DNA of 59,366 nt. Source: Clostridiales bacterium. Its GTDB lineage: Bacteria > Bacillota > Clostridia > Peptostreptococcales > Acidaminobacteraceae. Positions 1-8,766 of the stretch are shown here, piece by piece; within the stretch, counting starts at the first letter, position 1; every line of letters starts with the position of its first letter. The notes under the pieces were generated by a model, which had not been told where the DNA came from, made no database searches, and saw only the letters and a program-made list of their open reading frames with translations. The translations under genes and the position numbers were made by a program. The DNA lies in contig JAFGAC010000008.1 of assembly GCA_016933835.1 (NCBI GenBank), positions 1 through 59,366 of the forward strand. The letters run 5' to 3'.

Positions 1-72
1 CCACAAGCTAGAACAAATGCACAATCAAAAGACATGAGTGGCACAGGTTCCATGTTTGGACAAAACAGATAA
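1..72 (+). CDS. C-terminal tail of a gene entering from the left edge
   Basis: Frame 1 is open from the first base to a TAA at 70-72. It encodes a 23-residue Gly/Ser/Gln-rich tail ending in SMFGQNR. It is followed within 20 bases by a strong hairpin terminator, which supports a real gene end. The tail is too short and low-complexity to assign a family. Confidence 0.45.
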   Translation, partial: PQARTNAQSKDMSGTGSMFGQNR

Positions 73-90
73 TTTTATTGCAAAAAGCAT

Positions 91-118
91 AAAACACTTC
101 ATCCATATGAAGTGTTTT
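91..118. terminator. Bidirectional intrinsic terminator between convergent genes
   Basis: A perfect 12-bp stem (91-102 with 107-118, starting AAAACACTTCAT) closes a CCAT loop. It has A-rich and T-rich flanks, so it can end transcription from both the left-edge gene and the flavodoxin gene on the minus strand. Confidence 0.85.
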
Positions 119-119
119 A

Positions 120-629
120 TTATTGTTTCATGTACTTTTTTATGCTTCCAATCATACCGAGTATTGGTTTTTTCTTGACATGATCATACCCTTTTACAGC
201 TGCAGTTTTAGCTTCTTTGTCTCTCTCAAGTAAAATGCCCATATTGATGATAATCTTATCAATTCTATCCAATTCTTTATAGTTCATTTTGCCATGCATA
301 TTGAATATCTGGGTTGATGACTGCAATTCAATTGGAATCGTTGCCTTTGCCAATTCAAAAATCATTTTATTTTGTGGATTTGTTCCTGAGACTGTGTAAA
401 AATAAATCTTCTTGTTTTTAAGCAGATTTACATTTTTATCCAACCATTCTTTTGCTGCAATTTTACCGGCACGAATATACGCTCCAATGACGACGATGTC
501 GTACTCTGTCAACAAGGAAACATCAAATTCATCCATAGAAACAATGTCTATTCCTGTTTCTTCGCTGATCCACTGAGCATATTGCTTGGTACTACCATAC
601 TTGCTTTTATAGATGACAATTCCTTTCAC
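120..629 (-). CDS. Flavodoxin-domain protein (HemG/flavodoxin_5-like)
   Basis: The 169-residue protein has a flavodoxin fold. The N-terminal strand MKGIVIYKSKYGSTKQYA carries the T/S-rich FMN phosphate loop (KSKYGSTKQ), and a second strand, DIVVIGAYIRAGK, corresponds to the loop that contacts the flavin. Length matches single-domain flavodoxin or protoporphyrinogen-oxidase-like (HemG) proteins. It is expected to be a cytoplasmic FMN electron carrier or oxidoreductase; the substrate is not deducible. The start is GTG at 629, with AAAGGGG eight bases upstream. It is monocistronic: a terminator follows at 91-118 and the GGDEF gene upstream ends at 709. Confidence 0.8.
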   Translation of the reverse strand: MKGIVIYKSKYGSTKQYAQWISEETGIDIVSMDEFDVSLLTEYDIVVIGAYIRAGKIAAKEWLDKNVNLLKNKKIYFYTVSGTNPQNKMIFELAKATIPIELQSSTQIFNMHGKMNYKELDRIDKIIINMGILLERDKEAKTAAVKGYDHVKKKPILGMIGSIKKYMKQ

Positions 630-708
630 ACGACAATTCCCCTTTATTCTCTTTCTATACTCTATTATATCTGAATTGACTGAATTTTAAATCATTAATA
701 TCTATAAT

Positions 709-2049
709 TTATATTAAAGAGGAAATATTCATTTTTTTGCTTGATTTTTCTTTGTACATTAATTTATCTGCTTTAGTAATGAACTCAATCACATTTGATT
801 TAAATGAAGGTTCGTACTGAATGATGCCATGACTGGCGGCGTATTTGTATGATTTTACCATCTTCTCATTTTTCAATTCAAAATCTATTAAAATTCTCTT
901 CCATATTTCTTCGGCTTTTAGCCGATCGCAATGTGGCAGAATAATTAAAAATTCATCTCCTCCAATTCTACACAATAAATCTGCATCTCTTACGTTTTTT
1001 CTGAAAATTTGTGCAACGCCTTTCAGAAGTTTATCTCCTTCATCATGACCGAATAAATCATTTTCTTCTTTAAGCCCATCGATATCAATATAACAAATTG
1101 TTAAATCAAAGGGCTCAATTTCTATTTTTTTTAATAGTAATCCAAGTTCTTGAAGGCCTGCTCTTCTGTTTAGAATTTTAGTTAAATTATCTTCATAGGC
1201 AAATCTTTTCAATTTTTCTTTTTCTTTTATTCTCTGAGTTACATCTTTAATTGTCATGACCCGATTGATTAATACACCCTTTATATATATAGGCGATATG
1301 GTAACATCGACAAAATATGACCCTGATTTATTACTTATCATGATTTCTTCAAAATCACTTATGTCTTTCTCTTGACTGATTGTACTGAAATCAATTTTAG
1401 AGCAATAACCGCTGATATCTTTACCAAAATCCTGCTCGTTTGCATTGAAAAGTCTCATGGCTGCAGGGTTCATATCCTCAATCAAATGCTCTTTACTTAA
1501 AACTACTACTCCTTCAGCAATACTCTGCAGAATCATTTTCAATTTTTCTTTTTCATTTTCAATTTTCCAATTAGTATTCATCAGTTCTCTTTGCAAATTG
1601 ACCAATTCATTATTTAGATGTGTCATCTCATTTAAAGCTCTTCTATCTATTTTAATCTCTTCAGCAATTTTATTTTGTTGCAGAAGATCTCTCAACAAAT
1701 TGGAATACTCTGTATTCATGGAAATCATCTCTTCAAAGTACTTTCGATGCGTATCGAATTTACTGACTGCCACGACAATAATCTTGTTTTCTTTTAAAAT
1801 TCCATAGAACTCCAATTCATTAAGAACACCTTCTATTTCAATATTCATATGATAATTTGAGACTGTTCCCTTTTTTTTAACTTCAAGAAAAAAATTGGCA
1901 GCCTTTGAAAAGCTCTGCCCATCAACTAATCTCGTCATTAAATTATTTTTAAATTTTTCGAAAATATTTGTATTGTCAATGACAACTTCTTCAATCTTTC
2001 CAATCAAGTCACAAATAATTAAAATAAAACATTCTTTCTTATTTTTCAT
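709..2049 (-). CDS. PAS-GGDEF diguanylate cyclase coupled to a B12 sensor
   Basis: The 446-residue protein has an N-terminal sensory region, a coiled-coil linker (about 105-165), a PAS domain (about 165-275; begins SIAEGVVVLSKEH, ends VTQRIKEKEKLKRFAYED) and a C-terminal GGDEF domain (about 280-440). The active site is intact (CRIGGDEFLIILP) and the inhibitory I-site RxxD is present as RDAD five residues before it. It therefore should make cyclic di-GMP and be product-inhibited. Its ATG overlaps the TAA of the upstream cobalamin-binding gene (TAATG), implying translational coupling. The pair looks like a B12- or light-dependent input feeding a cyclic-di-GMP output. Confidence 0.9.
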   Translation of the reverse strand: MKNKKECFILIICDLIGKIEEVVIDNTNIFEKFKNNLMTRLVDGQSFSKAANFFLEVKKKGTVSNYHMNIEIEGVLNELEFYGILKENKIIVVAVSKFDTHRKYFEEMISMNTEYSNLLRDLLQQNKIAEEIKIDRRALNEMTHLNNELVNLQRELMNTNWKIENEKEKLKMILQSIAEGVVVLSKEHLIEDMNPAAMRLFNANEQDFGKDISGYCSKIDFSTISQEKDISDFEEIMISNKSGSYFVDVTISPIYIKGVLINRVMTIKDVTQRIKEKEKLKRFAYEDNLTKILNRRAGLQELGLLLKKIEIEPFDLTICYIDIDGLKEENDLFGHDEGDKLLKGVAQIFRKNVRDADLLCRIGGDEFLIILPHCDRLKAEEIWKRILIDFELKNEKMVKSYKYAASHGIIQYEPSFKSNVIEFITKADKLMYKEKSSKKMNISSLI

Positions 2050-3110
2050 TAGATACCCTCCGTTAGTTGATTCGCCAATGAAACAGCTCTTTCTGCATCA
2101 CGAGCATACCCGTCTGCCTTAATTTGCTTCCAAAGATTTGAGTCCTTATTGAAGGGATAACCACCTACAATTATCTTGATTTTCTTTAATTCTTCATCGC
2201 TTCTAATAGCATCAATCAACTTAATCAACTGATCCAAATGATATGTAATCGTCAATGATACTGCAATCAATTCAATTTCATTTTCTTTTATGGTCTTGAT
2301 GATACTGTGAATTGGAACATTAGCTCCAAGATGCATTGTTCTCCAGCCATCATACTCCAATAAATCTGCTATCATCCTGATACCAAGTTCATGGAGCTCA
2401 TTTCCAACACAGGTTGTGATGCAGCTTTTTCCATTCTTCTTTCGATTGACAATAAATGAATATAATTGAGACATTATAAGCTGAGTAACCGATGTACAAT
2501 AGTGTTCTTCAGCAATACCAATTTCAGAAGTTTGCTACAGCCTTCCTACTTCATGTTGAACCGGCTCAAAAACATGGATATAAATATCATGTATATCTAC
2601 ACCCATTGTTACAGCATTCAAAATCATTTTACTCGATTTATGTCTATCCATTTTTAATACAGAATCCAGATAATCTTTTGCCAAATCTATTAAAGGATTT
2701 TCTTTTAATAAAAAAGTATTATTTTCTATTGTATCATTCGATAAACTAGTTAACGCTTCGTTTATGAATAAATTGATTTGTTCAATCTCATCTTTTTGAA
2801 AATATCTTTCTAAAACAATTTTTATTTTCTCAAAAGTAATAACAAGAGAATTTTGGGATATGCCAATTCCTTCAAATAGTACTTTTACCCAATTAATATA
2901 ATCTATAAATATTTTCTTGCTATCAACATCTATTGCCTCAATCAAATAATTCAAATGGTATTTTATATCTTCAATACTTTTATTATGTTGAATTAATGTA
3001 TACCTTGTCTTTAAATCAGGAATCGTCAAATATATTTCATCTAGCACTTCTTTAGAAATCATTTCAATATTTGATTGGATTGTCTCTTTAATACTAACCA
3101 TTTCAACCAC
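2049..3110 (-). pseudogene. Cobalamin-binding (CarH-like) sensor interrupted by an in-frame TAG
   Basis: One open frame runs from 3110 to 2049 except for a TAG at 2535-2537. The N-terminal part (about 1-125; contains YLIEAIDVDSKKIFIDYINW) resembles the RsbRD-N helical domain. A B12-binding cap follows (NPLIDLAKDYLDSV to VQHEVGRL), then the stop, then QTSEIGIAEEHYCT and a Rossmann-type B12 domain with ELHELG and HLGANVP. The stop occupies the position of the Trp in the Wx9EH signature of AdoCbl photoreceptors, so TGG-to-TAG is the likely change. The downstream half could restart at ATG 2474. It could be a real nonsense mutation, a consensus error or recoding. It is coupled to the GGDEF gene by TAATG. 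Confidence 0.85.
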
Positions 3111-3194
3111 CTCATTGTAGATAATTACCCATAAATTCCAAAATTCAACTTGCGATACTCATGTTCACAAAATATCACAACTGAATATATTTAA

Positions 3195-4166
3195 TTAAAA
3201 TACAATTTTATAATTTCCAATAACATCTTTTCTATGATTAGTGATATTTGCATTCAATCTTTTCACAATATTTTCATATTCATATTCATCAATGAAGCCT
3301 TGTCTTTTCAATACTTCTGGAACTACGCTATCTAAAGCTCGGTAACCGCCATCTTCAATTTTAAGCGCCATCGCCTTCCCGTTGCCCATAAGACCGACGC
3401 AATAAACCGATTCTGCGCCAAGTTTAGCTACCAAATTTCCTTTCGTTTCTTCCATCAGTATTGTATCTAGTCTGTGAGTGCCCGCAACATTGAAAGGATT
3501 TTCAGTCATCGCTTTACTTACGGTTCTCAGAACACCTTCTCCAAGCGCCAATTTTGAATACGCCTTTGCCATATTATAGATTGGAAGTCCAAAAACAGGG
3601 ACTCCACAGCCATCTACCGCAACATGAATTTCAATTTCTTCCATTTCTGTCACTTTTGCAATGGTTTTCAACATCATTTTTTGAATTGGATGTGACTTTT
3701 CGATGTAACCCGCTAGATCTAGATCCATCAAAACCCCAAGCGCCAGCATGCCTGCATGCTTTCCGGAACACGGATTATGAATTTCAAGAAAGCTCTCGCC
3801 ATTTCTAAGCATTGCTCTATAGGCACCTTCATACATTGGTCTTGATTTACCACAATCCAGAAAAGATTCATCCAAACCTATCTTCTTTAAAATGCTTCTG
3901 ACTGCACCTATGTGTTTTGTCTCTCCACCATGGGATGCACACATCATGGCAACTTCTGACAAAGTCAGACCAAATTCCTCAATTCCTCTCCGCTCAATAA
4001 GTGGCATGACTTGAAAAGGTTTTGCCGCACTCCTCCAATAGGTAACTTTATCTTTACTCCCTATTTCAAAGAGCACTTCTCCAAATTTATCGACTACGAC
4101 AATATCTCCTCTGTGAATACTTTCAACATGATCTCCTCGATAGACGTGCAACAGTTCAACTGACAC
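3195..4166 (-). CDS. Asparaginase, Rhizobium-type family (PF06089)
   Basis: The protein of about 323 residues aligns by eye with the thermolabile Rhizobium etli-type asparaginases rather than the bacterial AnsA/AnsB family. Visible motifs are YWRSAAKPFQ, ASHGGE, NPCSGKHAGML and VDGCGVPVFGLP. The predicted reaction is asparagine to aspartate plus ammonia in the cytoplasm. A GTG start at 4166 is chosen because AAGGAGGAG lies six bases upstream; the longer ATG start at 4187 would put that ribosome binding site inside the gene. It stands alone between the B12 sensor and the MerR regulator. Confidence 0.85.
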   Translation of the reverse strand: MSVELLHVYRGDHVESIHRGDIVVVDKFGEVLFEIGSKDKVTYWRSAAKPFQVMPLIERRGIEEFGLTLSEVAMMCASHGGETKHIGAVRSILKKIGLDESFLDCGKSRPMYEGAYRAMLRNGESFLEIHNPCSGKHAGMLALGVLMDLDLAGYIEKSHPIQKMMLKTIAKVTEMEEIEIHVAVDGCGVPVFGLPIYNMAKAYSKLALGEGVLRTVSKAMTENPFNVAGTHRLDTILMEETKGNLVAKLGAESVYCVGLMGNGKAMALKIEDGGYRALDSVVPEVLKRQGFIDEYEYENIVKRLNANITNHRKDVIGNYKIVF

Positions 4167-4223
4167 AAAATCTCCTCCTTCATTCAAAATTATTATATAA
4201 AAAAACAGAACTCATTATAAGCT

Positions 4224-4991
4224 CTATTCGTTAATTTCAGTAAAAATTTTCATGGCATCTCTTAAAAACACAGCACTTCCTATAGCTATCTCATCATAGT
4301 ATTTCGTGAATCTTTCATCATCTACATACATCTGAACAAGTCCCATATGTGCCTCAATTGAATACTCAGTCCAATAATGCATCAGCCATTCCTTATGAAG
4401 TCTGCACATTTCTTGTGCTTTTTCACTTGCTGGATTTCCTGTGTCAAAAGCTTCTTTTATAGTGTTGTTTAATTCAATTGTAAGTTCCTCAATTTTATTA
4501 TAAGTCTCTTCTTTCATATTGAGAAACTTCTCATTTGACTTCTCGATCATATCACTGCCATATTTATCTCTGATTTCTTTTCCAAATTTCAGTTCGTTCT
4601 CTTCTATCATTTCTTTTTTAAATCCTTTAAATTTTTCACTATCCTTCATTTTTTTCTTCCCCTCCTTATCATCGATGGTTCTTTTAACTGTTGTCAGCAA
4701 TGCTTCTAATCTTTTGATTTCCACTTGAATTTCACGATAGTGACTTTTCAACGCTTCATTCACATCAAATTCTTCGACATTGATAATAGAAGCAATTACT
4801 TTTAATGATAAGCCTCTCTCCTTATAAAACATAATCTGTTGCAAACGGTCCACTTCAAATTCACTGTATGAGCGATAACCTGAATTATTGATCTCAAAAG
4901 GTTTAAGCAATTCAATCTTGTCATAATACCTCAGTGTTCTAGAGCTGATACCAGCCATTTGACTCAATTCCTTTATGCTGTATTTAATCAC
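4224..4991 (-). CDS. MerR-family regulator with TipAS drug-sensing domain
   Basis: The N-terminal winged helix of MerR proteins is clear (YSIKELSQMAGISSRTLRYYDK, with the GYRSYSEFEVDRLQQI wing). A dimerisation coiled coil (about 75-115) and a C-terminal TipAS-like effector domain follow (EMCRLHKEWLMHYW, YVDDERFTKYYDE). TipA-type regulators bind thiopeptides and other multidrug ligands and activate transcription by untwisting a promoter with an over-long spacer; exactly such a promoter lies upstream. The GTG start at 4991 is preferred because GGAGGTGAGC overlaps the earlier GTG at 4997. Confidence 0.9.
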   Translation of the reverse strand: MIKYSIKELSQMAGISSRTLRYYDKIELLKPFEINNSGYRSYSEFEVDRLQQIMFYKERGLSLKVIASIINVEEFDVNEALKSHYREIQVEIKRLEALLTTVKRTIDDKEGKKKMKDSEKFKGFKKEMIEENELKFGKEIRDKYGSDMIEKSNEKFLNMKEETYNKIEELTIELNNTIKEAFDTGNPASEKAQEMCRLHKEWLMHYWTEYSIEAHMGLVQMYVDDERFTKYYDEIAIGSAVFLRDAMKIFTEINE

Positions 4992-5009
4992 GCTCACCTC
5001 CTGATTTAA

Positions 5010-5040
5010 AGTTTAAACCTTTACGCACAGTCAATGTCAA
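5010..5040 (-). promoter_or_regulatory. MerR-type promoter with 19-bp spacer
   Basis: On the minus strand TTGACA (5035-5040) and TAAACT (5010-5015) are separated by 19 bp. This is the over-wound spacing that MerR regulators correct. Next to the -10 is a near-palindrome of the form TAAAG-n-TTTAAACTTTA. The site therefore probably autoregulates the TipAS-type gene. Confidence 0.7.
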
Positions 5041-5049
5041 CAATAACAT

Positions 5050-5334
5050 TTAAGTCTTTTTAATTGATATCCTTCTATCCTTTATTATCAATCCTTCTTC
5101 AATCAATTTTGCTTTCTGCTCCTCTGAAAATGGACTCTCTGCAATCTGCATATCACTTCTCACAACGCGATGCCAAGGGAGGTTTTCTTTTTCAGAAAAA
5201 GCATGCAATACCCTGACAACCTGTCTGCTCGCCTTTGAATTTCCACATATATGTGCAATTTCTCCATATGACATTACTTCACCATAAGGTATTTCTTTAA
5301 TTACATCGATAACACATCTTGTAAATTCATTCAT
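5050..5334 (-). CDS. Alkyltransferase-like (ATL) DNA repair protein
   Basis: The small protein of about 94 residues corresponds to the DNA-binding C-terminal domain of O6-alkylguanine-DNA alkyltransferase (IPYGEVMSYGEIA, RQVVRVLHAF). The alkyl-acceptor motif PCHRV is replaced by PWHRV. Trp for Cys defines the ATL proteins, which bind alkylated guanine without removing the alkyl group and hand the lesion to nucleotide excision repair. The ATG at 5334 is chosen because AGGAAGTGATG precedes it and the family begins near the NEFTRCV segment; the longer frame to 5388 lacks a ribosome binding site. Confidence 0.85.
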   Translation of the reverse strand: MNEFTRCVIDVIKEIPYGEVMSYGEIAHICGNSKASRQVVRVLHAFSEKENLPWHRVVRSDMQIAESPFSEEQKAKLIEEGLIIKDRRISIKKT

Positions 5335-5429
5335 GATTACATCACTTCCTATACCTATTATATCCACTTTTGAGCTATTCATAATCATTTTAATTTTACA
5401 AAATTATCACATGCATTCGATGACAATTT

Positions 5430-6128
5430 TCAGCTCCTTATCAATTGTAGAAGATATTCATTTTCCGATTTCTTGAGTGACACCCCTATATAGCCTTCTT
5501 CCAAAAATTCGCTGATTTTATCAAATTGGGAAATAGAAACTAACTTTCTCTCTCCCTTTGTACTGATCTTTTTATTTCTATCATAAAGAGCAATGAATCT
5601 GTCTTTTCCACTATATATCTTTCTTCCTTTAACAAAATAAACACCATTATTTAAAAGGGACTTCATAGATGGAATATTTTTAGGAGATACAGTGGCAAAT
5701 GCATATTGAAAATCCGGATCTTGCAGTGAGTATTCCAAACTAATCTTAATTGCTTTTCTTTGAAGATGATTTCCTCTGCATGTTTCATCTATAAGAGTTG
5801 CGTCGAGATAAAACATCTTCTTATCTCCATCAATTTTTAAAAGATCTTTAAAATAATTCAAATTTTCTCTGTTGTGAGAATTTATTCTGTATCCTATCAG
5901 CTCATCTTCAACTAAGAATCCCAAAATCCAACCCTCACCACTTAAGAATCTCTCGTATTCTTTAAAGGTGCTTTTTACATAAGTATCCTTATCCGCTATT
6001 GTTTCATAGACTTTTTCTTGAAATTCTACTAACCGGTTCAAATAAGAAATATCCAAATCGACTATCTGAAATTCTTCAATTTCACTACTGCCTTTTCTAA
6101 TTATTTCGCCAGTATACCATATATTCAT
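5430..6128 (-). CDS. GNAT-like acetyltransferase
   Basis: The protein of about 232 residues resembles GNAT N-acetyltransferases. A mixed alpha/beta N-terminal half includes GWILGFLVEDELIGYR, followed by DATLIDETCRGNHLQRKAI (position of the acetyl-CoA pyrophosphate loop) and a late ATVSPKNIPSMKSLLNNGV segment, typical of GNAT motif B. The substrate is unknown. The start is ATG 6128, preceded by TTGGAGG; the four codons before it would contain that ribosome binding site. It ends next to the ATL gene, and a terminator hairpin lies upstream of its start. Confidence 0.6.
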   Translation of the reverse strand: MNIWYTGEIIRKGSSEIEEFQIVDLDISYLNRLVEFQEKVYETIADKDTYVKSTFKEYERFLSGEGWILGFLVEDELIGYRINSHNRENLNYFKDLLKIDGDKKMFYLDATLIDETCRGNHLQRKAIKISLEYSLQDPDFQYAFATVSPKNIPSMKSLLNNGVYFVKGRKIYSGKDRFIALYDRNKKISTKGERKLVSISQFDKISEFLEEGYIGVSLKKSENEYLLQLIRS

Positions 6129-6153
6129 AGCGGCCTCCAAAAATAGGTTTTAG

Positions 6154-6195
6154 ATTAAAAAAACACCCCATAATTGCTCGAAGTGTTTTTTTAAT
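6154..6195. terminator. Long A/T hairpin, probable bidirectional terminator
   Basis: The arms ATTAAAAAAACAC (6154-6166) and GTGTTTTTTTAAT (6183-6195) are perfectly complementary around a 16-base loop. It sits between the MBL gene and the start of the acetyltransferase gene, so its main role could be ending minus-strand readthrough from the MBL gene. Confidence 0.65.
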
Positions 6196-6258
6196 CCCTC
6201 TTCAATTATATTCGAATTTCATTATTATAGTATCGTAATCAATATTGATTATTGACAT

Positions 6259-7098
6259 TTATTTATATTCTAAAATCAGTCCCGGTCCTACTTCTCCAAT
6301 GCATACAGCCTTCGAAAGTGCCACTTTTGAATTCAAATCCGTACAATGGCAAGCATGTATTTTTTCTACACCCAATTTCGCAAAGTAATTCACTGTCTTA
6401 TCCAACTGTACTTTTGGTGGATCTAAGAGATGAAAACCTCCTATTACATCTATAATTCTATCGTCTTTACATATATTTTTTGCATACTCAATAATATTGC
6501 AAATGCCTGCGTGCGAACATCCCGTTATAATAACAAGACCTTCTTCACTTTTATAGCAAAGTGCACTGTCATCAATATTGAAATCATCTTCCAACTTTCC
6601 ATCAATCAGGACTTTTCCCACGCCTACAAGTGATTCAAAATCATTTTCTCGTGGAATTTCTCCTAAAAAAACCATTTTTTCAGTCAACCATACAGGTTCT
6701 TTGCTCATACCATTTTCAAAATATCTGAAAAGTTTCTTTTCATCTACATTGATTCCGATTTCTTCAATACCTGTGAATGATTTTGTATCAAAAACATTGG
6801 GATGAGCAAGAAATTTAGCTTTTTTGAAAGTCCTGCCCTCAATGACTTCTTCACTCAATCTCTTTATGTAAGGCTCCAAACCCCAAGTATGGTCAAGATG
6901 AGAATGGCTGATTGCCAAATAATCCAAATCAAAAAAATTAATTCCCATTTTTTCTCCATTGATCATGAATGCATCACTATAACCCACATCAAATAGTATT
7001 TTCTTATCACTCTCTTCTATATAATACGATACGCCAGGCTCACCAATGAAGTAGCGGTCAATCAATGTATTATTATCCACTAATACAGTTATTTTCAT
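6259..7098 (-). CDS. MBL-fold metallo-hydrolase (MJ0937-like)
   Basis: The 279-residue metallo-beta-lactamase-fold protein has the canonical metal ligands SHSHLDHTWG (HxHxDH), plus later TGCSHAG and GGFHL histidines. The order of motifs and the C-terminal IHACHCTD match the family that includes methanogen dihydropterin-ribofuranosyl-aminobenzene-phosphate synthase-like proteins. In Clostridia these are usually stand-alone and of unknown substrate. It is cytoplasmic with no signal peptide. The start ATG 7098 follows AAGGAGAGA. It appears monocistronic. Confidence 0.85.
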   Translation of the reverse strand: MKITVLVDNNTLIDRYFIGEPGVSYYIEESDKKILFDVGYSDAFMINGEKMGINFFDLDYLAISHSHLDHTWGLEPYIKRLSEEVIEGRTFKKAKFLAHPNVFDTKSFTGIEEIGINVDEKKLFRYFENGMSKEPVWLTEKMVFLGEIPRENDFESLVGVGKVLIDGKLEDDFNIDDSALCYKSEEGLVIITGCSHAGICNIIEYAKNICKDDRIIDVIGGFHLLDPPKVQLDKTVNYFAKLGVEKIHACHCTDLNSKVALSKAVCIGEVGPGLILEYK

Positions 7099-7410
7099 AA
7101 AATCTCTCCTTTTTTCCTTTTATTATATCCTTTATTTTTTTCATTTCTTTCATTATATCAAATTTACAGTTTTGTTCATGAGTTATAGAATGAAATAATC
7201 AAATATTAATTCTTTTACATTGATTTGACTATCGAAGTCATCTAGTTTTACGTTACTGCAAATATTTTTAAAATCTTAATTAATATCAATAAATATTTAT
7301 AATATTGAAATTTCAACACAATGCTTTATATACTTAAAGCATTGAAATATCTTGCACTTACTATAGAATATGTAAGAAGTTAAATTTTTATTCAGAAAGG
7401 TTGATTCATC
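7099..7410. other. Divergent intergenic region with palindromes before trkA
   Basis: This 312-bp AT-rich spacer separates the diverging MBL and trkA genes and contains no gene. A perfect 10-bp stem, CAATGCTTTA (7319-7328) with TAAAGCATTG (7335-7344), and a 12-bp palindrome TTGAAATTTCAA (7305-7316) lie 65-110 bp upstream of trkA. They are possible operator or leader structures. No confident sigma-A promoter could be picked. Confidence 0.45.
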
Positions 7411-8766
7411 ATGAAAGTAATGGTAATTGGAGCCGGAAAACTCGGGACAAAACTTGCAACAGCTATGATCAATGGGGAAATTCACGTTACCATTATGGAC
7501 TCTAACGCTATAGTTCTCGATAGAATAAAAGATCACATGGATGTATTGACAGTAAATGCAAACGGCGCAAGAAAAGATATTTTAGAAGAGCTTGATATTG
7601 CAAAATATGATTTAACAATTGCAGTTACAAGCAGCGATGAAACTAATATATTAATCAGCTCAATGGCAAAGAAGCTTGGCTGCACACGTAGTATTGCCAG
7701 AATAAGAAATCCTGAATACATCAACCAGTTGGATTTTAAAAAAAACAGTTTTGAAATTGACCATGTAATCAATCCTGAATTATCGACATCAAACGAAATT
7801 TTAAGATATTTATTAGATAGTTATACCTTTTACTTTGGTAATTATGCCCATGGAAAAGTATCCTTAGTAAATTTTAATATTAAAAATACTGTTGATTTCG
7901 TAAATACAAGAATAAGTAATTTAAATTGCATCGATGGTATATTAATTGCTGCCATTTAAAGACGCGGAGATATTATCATTCCGCATGGCGGAACTATTCT
8001 TGAAGAAAATGATGTTATTTATGTAATCGGCCAAAGAGATAAAATAGAATTGACGGCAAAAAAATTAGGGCAACCTATTGATAAGAAAACCGTCAAGAAA
8101 GTCATGATTTTAGGTGGCAGTAAAATAGGCCACTATTTGGCAGATGATTTAACTAAAAAAGGTATCCACGTAAAAATAATTGAATCTGATTTAAATAGAT
8201 GCAATTTTCTTTCTGAACAATTACATGACAATGCATTGATTATTCATGGCGATGGCACCGATGTAAACTTATTGGAAGAAGAAGATCTGGCTCAAATGGA
8301 TGCTTTTATTGGTGTAACTGGTTATGATGAGGAAAATCTTTTTATGTCTTTGCGCGCTAAACAACTTGGCGTAGATAAAGTCATTGCAAAAAATTCACGA
8401 CAAAGTTATATTCACGTCATTGAAAAACTGGGAATTGATGTAGCCCTTAACCCTGTGAACATTACAGCAAATGAAATATTGAAATACATTAGAGGTGGCA
8501 AAGTTGTATCAGTTACTTTACTTCTTGACGGACAAGCAGAAGTCACAGAAATTATTGCTGCAGAAAATTCACAGATATTAAATATTCCAATAAAAAATCT
8601 AAATCTTACAAAAGGAATCATCATTGGGTCTATCGTCAGAGGTGGAAAAGTGATTATCCCTAAAGGAGACAATGTGATACAAGCGGGTGATCGGATCATC
8701 ATATTCTCTCTGATATCAGAACTGCCTGTCTTAGAAACTTTTTTTCATATAAAGGAAGGTCGTTAA
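7411..8766 (+). pseudogene. trkA: trkA, potassium uptake regulator, interrupted by in-frame TAA
   Basis: The frame encodes a normal-length (about 450-residue) TrkA with two RCK modules. RCK-N1 begins MKVMVIGAGKLGTKLA and RCK-N2 begins KVMILGGSKIGHYLA, each with an NAD-binding GxGxxG-like loop; TrkA-C segments lie between and after. A TAA at 7957-7959 cuts the first TrkA-C domain inside IAAI-stop-RRGDIIIPHGG, and the same frame continues without a shift. Gln (CAA) or Lys is plausible at that position. TrkA gates the TrkH channel at the membrane. The downstream ORF from 8050 could yield a half protein only if reinitiated. trkH follows directly (TAA then ATG). Confidence 0.9.
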
